DNA from: Bacillus_BA fengqiuensis
GTDB lineage: Bacteria; Bacillota; Bacilli; Bacillales; Bacillaceae_H
Length of the DNA: 64,000 nucleotides
Assembly (NCBI GenBank): GCA_030813035.1
Contig: JAUSTV010000006.1
Direction: 5' to 3' (one strand)
Each line of letters begins with the position of its first letter. Position 1 is the first letter of the stretch. Of the stretch, positions 1-6,683 are shown one piece after another. Below the pieces are notes generated by a model, which was not told the origin of the DNA, did no database searches, and worked only from the letters and a program-made list of their open reading frames with translations. Position numbers and translations under genes: made by a program.

Positions 1-321
1 CGTTCCCCGTCCAATTACCGGTACTATTCGGAAGAAGCATTAGAGGATTTGAAGTTCATTGAAAATTGCAAGAAGCTTCATATGCCGTTGGATGAGATTC
101 GAAAAAAAATTGAATTGGTTAAAAGCCAGCATGTAGAGGAAGAAGAAATGCTGGATCAAGCAAAAGTCATTGCTAAGCATCTGGAACATTTAAATCAAGA
201 ACTTTCGGGATTCATGCCCATTGTGGAAAAGTTGGACGATGACCAAAAGCGCCTCTTGTCCACACAATTATCGAACCAAAGCATGTCGCTTATTCAATCA
301 TTGCTTGTACTCTTAATTTGA
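1..321 (+). CDS. MerR-family transcriptional regulator, C-terminal part (5' end outside window)
   Basis: The reading frame is open from base 1 and ends at TGA 319-321, so the gene begins upstream of the window. The visible 106 residues start with an NYRYYSEEAL segment, typical of the end of the MerR winged-helix domain (the Y-Y-S dipeptide region before helix 3). A heptad-rich, charged region follows (roughly residues 20-75) and would form the dimerising coiled coil of MerR proteins. No effector-binding cysteines are visible in this part, so it is probably not a metal sensor, but the ligand cannot be told. The family is clear; the target genes are unknown. Confidence 0.8.
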   Translation, partial: RSPSNYRYYSEEALEDLKFIENCKKLHMPLDEIRKKIELVKSQHVEEEEMLDQAKVIAKHLEHLNQELSGFMPIVEKLDDDQKRLLSTQLSNQSMSLIQSLLVLLI

Positions 322-408
322 TAGAATCAAGGCTTAATATGAACGTGTGTCACAGAACAAAGGTTAGATGAAGGTAAACAGAATAAATACACAATAACTA
401 ACTTTTTT

Positions 409-446
409 AGGAGGTGACTCCTTACTCGTTTTGTGCGAGCTAAGGA
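409..446 (+). promoter_or_regulatory. Switch-like leader of two mutually exclusive hairpins over the ribosome site
   Basis: AGGAG (409-413) can pair with CTCCT (418-422) around a GTGA loop. The overlapping TCCTTACTCG (419-428) can instead pair with CGAG-C-TAAGGA (436-446), leaving a 7-nt loop. The second hairpin buries TAAGGA, the only plausible Shine-Dalgarno sequence for the TTG start at 453; the first would free it. Both pairings are directly visible. A translational on/off switch is inferred. I do not recognise a named riboswitch class here. Confidence 0.5.
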
Positions 447-452
447 ACTTTT

Positions 453-1811
453 TTGGACATATTTAACTTGGTTTTAGTGGCGATTTTAATTGCCTTAACC
501 GCCTTTTTCGTCGCGTCAGAATTTGCGATCGTAAAGATTCGCAGTTCTCGCATTGATCAGTTGATTGCAGAAGGAAGCAAGAATGCACGTGCTGCCAAAA
601 TAGTCATCACGAACTTGGATGAGTATTTATCGGCATGTCAGCTTGGAATTACAATCACTGCATTAGGATTAGGTTGGTTGGGAGAGCCGACAGTGGAACG
701 ATTACTTCATCCGCTTTTTGAAAAACTTTCCCTTTCTGACTCAGTTGCCAGTCTTCTATCATTTGGAATCGCATTTGCATCCATCACATTTCTTCATGTT
801 GTCATTGGAGAATTGGCGCCTAAAACATTAGCGATCCAAAAAACAGAGCGAGTGAGCTTGTTATTCGCGCCGCCGTTGATTGTCTTTTATAAAATCATGT
901 TTCCATTCATTTGGGCGCTTAACGGATCAGCACGTTTAGTGACAGGTGTGTTCGGACTTAAACCAGTATCTGAACATGAATTGGCTCACTCAGAAGAAGA
1001 ATTACGCATCATTTTATCAGAAAGCTACAAAAGCGGGGAGATTAATCAATCCGAGTTTAAATATGTAAATAAAATCTTTGAATTCGATGATCGTATCGCA
1101 AAAGAAATCATGGTTCCGCGTACAGAGCTTGTTTCCTTTTCAAAAGAAGATACACTTCAAGGTGTATTGGATATCGTAAGGGAAGAAAAATACACGCGCT
1201 ATCCGATTGTGGATGGAGATAAGGACCATATTATCGGGATGGTCAATATGAAGGAAGTGTTCACGGACTTCGTATTTGATGAAAAGCAGGAAGAATTAAA
1301 GCTCGAAGAATATATCCGTCCGGTCATTCAAGTGATTGAATCCATCCCGATTCATGATCTGCTGCTAAAGATGCAAAAAGAGCGAATTCATATGGCGATT
1401 TTAGTGGATGAGTACGGCGGAACAGCGGGATTAGTTACGGTGGAGGATATTTTAGAAGAGATTGTAGGGGAAATTCGTGATGAGTTCGATGCCGATGAAC
1501 GCCCGCTTGTTCAAAAAATTAAAGATGATCACTATATTCTCGATGCCAAAGTATTGGTTGGTGAAGTGAATGACTTATTGGGGACAGAGATTGATGATAC
1601 GGATGTAGATACCATTGGCGGTTGGTTGTTGACCGAAAACTATGATATTAAAAAAGGCCAAATGGTTTCGTTCGATTCATATCAATTTAAAGTATCCGAG
1701 ATGGAAGGCCATCATATTCAATATGTGGAAATCACAAAAAAAAGAGAATTAGTGGAAGGACATGAATCGGTTGCGAAAGTGAATTTAAAGCAATCAGAAG
1801 TGTCTGCCTAA
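453..1811 (+). CDS. CNNM/CorC (HlyC)-family transmembrane protein with CBS domains, putative Mg2+/divalent cation transport
   Basis: This 452-residue protein has the standard CorC/YrkA-type layout. An N-terminal DUF21 transmembrane domain covers about residues 1-190 (hydrophobic segments, with the FFVASEFAIVK start typical of the family). Two CBS motifs follow at about 205-330 (PRTELVSF, YTRYPIVDGD, AILVDEYGGTAGLVTVEDILEEIVGEI), then a CorC_HlyC C-terminal domain at about 350-435. These proteins act in the membrane and are linked to Mg2+ efflux or homeostasis; the substrate is inferred from the family. The start is TTG 453: an in-frame TAA lies at 441-443, and AAGGA sits just upstream inside a hairpin that may control translation. 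A terminator follows at once. Confidence 0.9.
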   Translation: MDIFNLVLVAILIALTAFFVASEFAIVKIRSSRIDQLIAEGSKNARAAKIVITNLDEYLSACQLGITITALGLGWLGEPTVERLLHPLFEKLSLSDSVASLLSFGIAFASITFLHVVIGELAPKTLAIQKTERVSLLFAPPLIVFYKIMFPFIWALNGSARLVTGVFGLKPVSEHELAHSEEELRIILSESYKSGEINQSEFKYVNKIFEFDDRIAKEIMVPRTELVSFSKEDTLQGVLDIVREEKYTRYPIVDGDKDHIIGMVNMKEVFTDFVFDEKQEELKLEEYIRPVIQVIESIPIHDLLLKMQKERIHMAILVDEYGGTAGLVTVEDILEEIVGEIRDEFDADERPLVQKIKDDHYILDAKVLVGEVNDLLGTEIDDTDVDTIGGWLLTENYDIKKGQMVSFDSYQFKVSEMEGHHIQYVEITKKRELVEGHESVAKVNLKQSEVSA

Positions 1812-1813
1812 CA

Positions 1814-1842
1814 AAAAAGAGCTCCCGAAAGGAGCTCTTTTT
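1814..1842 (+). terminator. Intrinsic terminator
   Basis: A perfect 12-bp stem AAAAAGAGCTCC / GGAGCTCTTTTT with a 5-nt loop follows the stop of the CorC-like gene by two bases and ends in a T run. Confidence 0.9.
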
Positions 1843-1893
1843 GTTTGGAATTTTTCATATAATAGTGAAAAAAACAATAAGGGGAGAGGAAAA

Positions 1894-2124
1894 GTGCATT
1901 TAACAAATTCCCAATCAGTATCAAAACAGGAGAAGTATAAAAAACATATTCATGATCAAATCTCCACCCATTTTTCTATGGATGAAATGATTAAACAAGT
2001 TCCTCCACAAGCAGACTTGCATCAGTGGGTGATTCGTTGTGAAAACTGTTCCCATCAAAGCATTCTTCTGACTAAAGAACGATTGAAGGGTTGTTACTGC
2101 CCTTCATGCGGAGCGCTTGTGTGA
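1894..2124 (+). CDS. Small zinc-ribbon-like protein of unknown function
   Basis: This encodes 76 residues from GTG 1894, preceded by GGGGAGAGG (1881-1889). The N-terminal half is charged and has no recognisable motif. The C-terminal half has CxxC (CENC) and a second CxxC (CPSC) about 23 residues later, a spacing compatible with one zinc-ribbon knuckle pair. It stands alone between two terminators, so it is probably monocistronic. I do not recognise the family. Zinc binding is inferred only from the cysteine pattern. Confidence 0.65.
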   Translation: MHLTNSQSVSKQEKYKKHIHDQISTHFSMDEMIKQVPPQADLHQWVIRCENCSHQSILLTKERLKGCYCPSCGALV

Positions 2125-2131
2125 TAAAAAG

Positions 2132-2165
2132 CGTCCCTTCATGTAATTGTGAAGGGACGTTTTTT
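2132..2165. terminator. Bidirectional intrinsic terminator
   Basis: The stem CGTCCCTTCA / TGAAGGGACG has an 8-nt loop (2142-2149) and is flanked by A-rich and T-rich tracts. It can serve both the small plus-strand gene and the converging mechanosensitive channel gene. Confidence 0.85.
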
Positions 2166-3258
2166 ATCCTCGTATTTTTAATAACTCTTCTTCCTTTATC
2201 GCCTCTCCCTGGTTGTCGATGACAAGAGTGCGGGTAGGGAAGGCGAATTCTACGCCTGCTTCTTCAACAATTTCCATGATTTTAAAGTTTACTTGTTCTT
2301 TTACTTTTAAATAATCATTAAAAGCAATTGTATTGGTAAAGAAATATAGATAAATATCCAAGCTTGACTCATTGAAACGATCAAAGTTGACCAAAATCGT
2401 TTCATTATGGATATCTTCATCGTCCATTAGCATTTGCTTAATACGATACACGATAGTCTCGATTTGTTCGCGGGAAGTGCTATAAGTTACGCCTAAATGG
2501 AAGGCAACCTGCCGCTTCCCCATTTTGGACCAGTTAATAATCGGTTCGTTGGAAAGGGTCGCATTCGGAACCGTAACAAGTGCCTGGGCAAATGTACGCA
2601 CTTTTGTACTGCGAAATGTGATATCTTCTACCGTGCCTTCTACACTTGGCGTTTTAATCCAATCACCGATCGTAAACGGCTTTTCCGTCACGATGACGAT
2701 GCCGCCGAAAAAGTTCCCGATCGTATCCTTTGCTGCCAGCGCAAAGGCAAGCCCTCCAAGACCAAGACCCGCGATAAATCCGTTTACGTTAAAGCCCCAT
2801 TCCTCTGCGATGATGGAAAAGGCGAGTACGATTATAATAAGGCGCACCATTTTCTCCACAAATGGAATGACAATACGATCAATTTGGAAATCAAAACGTT
2901 TGACAAAATGGGCAAAAATCTCCGACGTCGAGGCTGTTAAGTCGTAAATTCCCCATGCTGCCAGCCAAATGAAAAGGGATCGGAAAATTTTTCTTTCCGT
3001 ATCGTGCGCTATCAGTTCAAAGGGCAAATATGGCAAAGCGACTTGAATACCGATAATAACGAACAGCCAGCGAAGCGGCTTTTCAAATGACTCCAAAATT
3101 TTAGCCGCAAAGTCAATTTTTATATTTTTCATAAATCCGAGAACCAGCTTAAATACATAAGTTGTAAACAGCTTGCGTAATATTAAGAAAATCAGAAAAA
3201 TCCCAACTGCAATTCCAAGATTCTTCCATTCTTCCAATGAAAGGATCATTTCCATCAC
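2164..3258 (-). CDS. MscS-family mechanosensitive ion channel
   Basis: This 364-residue membrane protein has several N-terminal hydrophobic segments (about residues 8-25, 60-80, 90-110 and 130-150). The conserved Gly/Ala-rich pore helix follows (GFIAGLGLGGLAFALAAKDTIGNFFGGIVI, about 160-190). Next comes the beta domain with the motif FTIGDWIKTPSVEGTVEDITFRSTKVRT and the VPNATL signature, then the alpha/beta C-terminal domain. These residues are diagnostic of MscS/YkuT/YhdY channels, which open under membrane tension to release solutes during osmotic downshock. The start is GTG 3258 or the adjacent ATG 3255; GGAGGT lies 10-13 nt upstream, so the exact start is uncertain. It is a single-gene unit. 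Confidence 0.9.
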   Translation of the reverse strand: MMEMILSLEEWKNLGIAVGIFLIFLILRKLFTTYVFKLVLGFMKNIKIDFAAKILESFEKPLRWLFVIIGIQVALPYLPFELIAHDTERKIFRSLFIWLAAWGIYDLTASTSEIFAHFVKRFDFQIDRIVIPFVEKMVRLIIIVLAFSIIAEEWGFNVNGFIAGLGLGGLAFALAAKDTIGNFFGGIVIVTEKPFTIGDWIKTPSVEGTVEDITFRSTKVRTFAQALVTVPNATLSNEPIINWSKMGKRQVAFHLGVTYSTSREQIETIVYRIKQMLMDDEDIHNETILVNFDRFNESSLDIYLYFFTNTIAFNDYLKVKEQVNFKIMEIVEEAGVEFAFPTRTLVIDNQGEAIKEEELLKIRG

Positions 3259-3581
3259 CTTACTAAAAACCTCCCTAAATCAGTAGATGTTAATAAAATA
3301 GCACATCCATCGTTTTTGTTCTACTAAAAAGTAAAGCTATCAATCTTGTGATAAGAGGTATTGTATGCAAGAAAAGGAGAAATAACAACGGGAGGATGTA
3401 CCTATTTCCGTTATTTCCTTCTATATGACTCCAAATCATGTTTGCAATGGTTGATGAACCTAGTTTACGTCATTTATTTGTTTGAAGAAATTATTTGGGA
3501 AACGCTTGGCAGGGAATCGGCCTATTTTCTCGAAAAAATAAAGAAGAGGGTACACAGATGATGAACAAGGAGGAAAAATCG
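3259..3581. other. Intergenic region, divergent promoters expected
   Basis: This 323-bp gap separates divergent genes and should hold both promoters. A 66-codon plus-strand frame (3361-3561) crosses it but has no coding character. One sequence, TTGGCAGGGAATCGGC (3506-3521), has GG and GC at sigma-54 (-24/-12) spacing but departs from consensus at the -12 element. I do not call it. Confidence 0.4.
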
Positions 3582-4367
3582 ATGAATGGTTTATTAGCAG
3601 GGAAAACAGCACTTGTGACAGGTGCTGCAAGCGGCATTGGGTTAGAAGTAGCACGTGAAATGGCCAGAGAAGGGGCAAAGGTTGTGATTTCCGATTTAAA
3701 CGGACAGGCGGCAAAAATTGCGGCGGAGGAGCTTGTGAATGCAGGTTTTGAGGCAACCTCCTTCGCTTGTGATGTAACAAACGAAGATCAGGTTGAGGCG
3801 TCCATTAAACATGCGATGGATATGTTCGGCAGTTTACATATTTTGGTGAACAATGCGGGGCTGCAATACGTGTCTAATATTGAAGACTTTCCGACGGAAA
3901 AATTTGAGTTTATGATTAAAGTGATGCTGACAGCCCCTTTTATGGCTATAAAGAAAGCGTTACCAATCATGAAAGAGCAAGGATATGGCCGTGTTATTAA
4001 CATGGCTTCCATCAACGGGTTAATCGGTTTTGCCGGTAAAGCGGCATACAATAGTGCCAAGCACGGTGTCATTGGATTGACAAAAGTGGCAGCTCTTGAA
4101 GGCGCCGCTCATGGAATTACTGTGAATGCACTTTGTCCGGGCTATGTGGATACACCGCTTGTCCAAAATCAATTGGCTGATATCGCTGAAACTCGTCAAA
4201 TTCCTATTGAAAAAGTGTTCGAAGAAGTGATTTTTCCTTTAGTTCCTCAAAAGCGTTTAATTGATGTAAAGGAAATCGCAGATTATGCGGTATTTTTGGC
4301 GAGTGAAAAAGCAAAGGGCATCACAGGGCAAGCGGCTGTTCTCGATGGCGGCTACACTGCTCAGTAA
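3582..4367 (+). CDS. SDR-family dehydrogenase, probable D-3-hydroxybutyrate dehydrogenase
   Basis: This 261-residue classical short-chain dehydrogenase would interconvert 3-hydroxybutyrate and acetoacetate with NAD(H) in the cytoplasm. The Rossmann TGAASGIG motif is at about residues 13-20, NNAG is near 90, and the catalytic Ser is in NMASING, followed by YNSAK. The tail GLTKVAALEGAAHGITVNALCPGYVDTPLV and the terminal GITGQAAVLDGGYTAQ are typical of the BdhA group. I chose ATG 3582 because AAGGAGG (3567-3573) is 8 nt upstream; upstream in-frame ATGs at 3558 and 3561 give an extension with no SDR match. Substrate preference is inferred from family resemblance. Confidence 0.85.
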   Translation: MNGLLAGKTALVTGAASGIGLEVAREMAREGAKVVISDLNGQAAKIAAEELVNAGFEATSFACDVTNEDQVEASIKHAMDMFGSLHILVNNAGLQYVSNIEDFPTEKFEFMIKVMLTAPFMAIKKALPIMKEQGYGRVINMASINGLIGFAGKAAYNSAKHGVIGLTKVAALEGAAHGITVNALCPGYVDTPLVQNQLADIAETRQIPIEKVFEEVIFPLVPQKRLIDVKEIADYAVFLASEKAKGITGQAAVLDGGYTAQ

Positions 4368-4470
4368 GCATGGAAGTATCTTACTTTCGTTATGAGATAT
4401 TTTAGCGTATGATGGAAAGGAAAAGAGAAACATACTATATTTGTTCACGTCAGCGAGAGGGGTTTTACTT

Positions 4471-5574
4471 ATGACATCAAAACGTTTAGAACATGTGACG
4501 AATTGGTTAAAAGAAAAAGAATATGATATGGCATTTCTTCATTCAACAGAAAATGTGTTTTATGTGACTAATTTTTATACAGACCCGCATGAACGGTTGA
4601 TGGGGGTATTTGCTTTCCCGGAGGACGAACCATTTTTTGTTTGTCCGTTTATGGAAATGGGGCAGGCTAAAGCGGCAGGCTGGGAGCATGAAATCATCGG
4701 ATATCATGATCATGAAAATCCGTGGAATATGATCAAGGAGTCTTTGCATAAACGCGGCATTTCGAAAGCATCAGCTATTGCCGTTGAAAAGGAAGCACTG
4801 GCATATGCGCGTGCTGAATCGTTACTTCAATTATTTCCGCAAGCGGTGCTTCATGCAGCGGAAGAGAAGATGAATGAATTGCGGTCTGTGAAAGAGCCGC
4901 TTGAAATTGCCATTTTAAAACAAGCAGCGGAATTGGCGGATTACGGTGTTCAAGTAGGGGTCGAAGCGCTGAAAGCGGGCATGACCGAAATGGATGTGTT
5001 GGCGGCTATCGAATACGAATTGAAACGAAAGGGTATTCGGGAAATGTCCTTTTCAACAATGGTCTTGTTTGGCGAAAAATCCGCAGATCCACATGGCAAC
5101 CCGGGTCTGCGCCAACTGAAAGAAGGAGACTTCGTCTTATTTGATCTCGGTGTCGTGCTTGATGGATATTGCTCTGATATTACTCGTACCGTTGCGTTTG
5201 GCGATGTAAATGAAAAGCAGCGTGATATTTATGAGACGGTTTTAAAGGCTGAATTAGCGGCACTAGAAAAAAGTAAGCCAGGGACACGCATTGGCGATTT
5301 GGATATGACGGCGAGAGATATTATTACAAATGCAGGTTACGGCGATTACTTTCCTCATCGAATTGGACATGGGCTTGGCATCAATGTTCACGAATTTCCT
5401 TCCATGAGCAAAGATAATGACGGCATTTTAAAAGAAGGCATGGTGTACACAGTCGAACCGGGTATTTATGTGCCGGGCATTGGCGGCGTAAGAATCGAGG
5501 ACGATGTCGTGGTGACGAAGGAAGGCTGCGAAACGTTGACTAAATATCCAAAAGAACTGCAAATCATTAAATAA
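4471..5574 (+). CDS. M24-family Xaa-Pro aminopeptidase (YqhT/PepQ-like)
   Basis: This encodes 367 residues. It has a creatinase-type N-terminal domain (about 1-130) and a pita-bread metallopeptidase domain (about 140-360). Metal ligands are visible: the two Asp residues in FDLGVVLDGYCSDITRT, His in HRIGHGLGINVHE, Glu in VEPGIYVPG and Glu in GVRIEDDVVVT. It removes N-terminal residues next to proline in the cytoplasm. The start is ATG 4471, preceded by GAGAGGGG (4455-4462); the open frame begins earlier at 4441 without a ribosome site. The gene ends six bases before the first tandem double-hairpin module (5580-5684). Confidence 0.88.
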   Translation: MTSKRLEHVTNWLKEKEYDMAFLHSTENVFYVTNFYTDPHERLMGVFAFPEDEPFFVCPFMEMGQAKAAGWEHEIIGYHDHENPWNMIKESLHKRGISKASAIAVEKEALAYARAESLLQLFPQAVLHAAEEKMNELRSVKEPLEIAILKQAAELADYGVQVGVEALKAGMTEMDVLAAIEYELKRKGIREMSFSTMVLFGEKSADPHGNPGLRQLKEGDFVLFDLGVVLDGYCSDITRTVAFGDVNEKQRDIYETVLKAELAALEKSKPGTRIGDLDMTARDIITNAGYGDYFPHRIGHGLGINVHEFPSMSKDNDGILKEGMVYTVEPGIYVPGIGGVRIEDDVVVTKEGCETLTKYPKELQIIK

Positions 5575-5579
5575 AACAC

Positions 5580-5684
5580 CGTAGTTTGTATGGAACGGTT
5601 CTTGACCGTTCCATACAAACTACGTAAAATGGGCCCTCATGAAAAAACAGCAGTACCAATGTTTTTCGTGAGGGCCCATTTTAC
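5580..5684 (+). repeat. Tandem double-hairpin module A (3' end element)
   Basis: Two adjacent long inverted repeats are present. Hairpin 1 is a perfect 20-bp stem (CGTAGTTTGTATGGAACGGT, 5580-5599, with 5605-5624) around a 5-nt loop. Hairpin 2 has a 16-bp outer stem GTAAAATGGGCCCTCA (5624-5639) with 5669-5684, and an inner partial stem GAAAAAAC/GTTTTTC. No T run follows, so this is not a textbook terminator. It starts six bases after the peptidase stop codon. The same architecture with different stem sequences recurs at four other places in the window. Confidence 0.8.
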
Positions 5685-5809
5685 AAGAATGAGTCAAAAA
5701 AGCGGAAATCAACATCATTGTTTAACACAACTGTCGTAAAAAGATTCTCTCTCATTATTTGACCTTATGTGACAGTCTTCATTTACTGGAGCCGCCCCGC
5801 TTTCAGATG

Positions 5810-6481
5810 TTATTCCATCACTTCCACACTGAATATGTAAACAAAATCATTTTCGAGTGTCTTCGGAGAAAGCTCTCCGTCTTCCGTTAAATCAAAGTCA
5901 CTTTTAATGTTCCCGCCGCGCCCGCCTATAAGGGCCCCCAGGATATAGTTCTTTTTAGTGCCAATTACATATTCACGCTCTGTTCTTTGAAGGGACCAGC
6001 CTGTCATTTCAGGATTTGTGTTATATACAGAGGTAAACGAGCTTCCAGGCTGATAGGATACAATCCATTCCGTTTCGAGGGCAGAATTGGAATCCTCATG
6101 TTTCGCAAACGTTAACAGATGCTCTTTGTCTGGATTATCTGTCGTTAAAAGGGCATCTTCAAAAATGGCTTGTTTAAATTGACCGTTTTCATATACATCA
6201 ACCTTGGCTTGTAATGGTTTGGGTTCTTTTCCATTCCAATTGACTACAAACGCAAGAAAATCATTCGTATCTACACCAGATCCCCGTAATAAATGAAGCT
6301 CCCGTTCACTTAAATCATAAGGAGAAATAACAGCCTCTGCTGTTTTTTCTTCTGCAGGCGGTTCTGGTTGTGTCACTTCTGGTTGTTCTTCCTTGTATGC
6401 ACAGGCGGCAAACAAGAAGAACACAATGCAGCAGATGATAAATAGCTTAATCCGAAAAAGTGTGCGCAATCTTATTCTCAA
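5810..6481 (-). CDS. Putative lipoprotein of unknown function
   Basis: This encodes 223 residues. A basic N-terminus and a hydrophobic stretch end in FLFAAC, a lipobox with the lipidated Cys near residue 27. A Pro/Glu-rich linker (about 30-50) and a soluble, mixed-charge domain follow. This predicts an exported lipoprotein anchored on the outer face of the membrane. The start is TTG 6481, touching AGGAG, or the in-frame TTG four codons later, which has better spacing. A Fur-box-like palindrome lies about 23 bp upstream (6504-6518), so iron control is possible. I do not recognise the family. Confidence 0.75.
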   Translation of the reverse strand: MRIRLRTLFRIKLFIICCIVFFLFAACAYKEEQPEVTQPEPPAEEKTAEAVISPYDLSERELHLLRGSGVDTNDFLAFVVNWNGKEPKPLQAKVDVYENGQFKQAIFEDALLTTDNPDKEHLLTFAKHEDSNSALETEWIVSYQPGSSFTSVYNTNPEMTGWSLQRTEREYVIGTKKNYILGALIGGRGGNIKSDFDLTEDGELSPKTLENDFVYIFSVEVME

Positions 6482-6503
6482 CTCCTAGAGAAGGATATAT
6501 CAT

Positions 6504-6518
6504 TAATAATCATTATAA
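6504..6518. promoter_or_regulatory. Possible Fur box upstream of the lipoprotein gene
   Basis: TAATAATCATTATAA matches the Bacillus 7-1-7 Fur motif TGATAATNATTATCA at 13 of 15 positions and is itself palindromic. It lies upstream of the minus-strand lipoprotein start. AT-rich DNA produces such matches by chance, hence the low confidence. Confidence 0.35.
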
Positions 6519-6683
6519 TCTTTTTTTCCTTCTTTGTTAAATAACGTAAGGATATTGTGGATAATTTATGAATGTTATGTAAATTGACGAATGACTGAAA
6601 AATGTATAAAGGTACATTCTGTTGCGGGAGATATGTTAAAATAGAGAGCTTATTAATCGTTGGGATAAAAGGAGTTATACAGC

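Noticed and set aside
3506..3521. Sigma-54-like promoter TTGGCAGGGAATCGGC upstream of the SDR gene
   Set aside because: GG and GC have correct spacing but the -12 TTGC is CGGC and no enhancer-binding regulator gene is nearby; too weak to call.
3361..3561. 66-codon plus-strand frame before the SDR gene
   Set aside because: No ribosome site, no family motif, and the frame ends inside the SDR leader; treated as chance.
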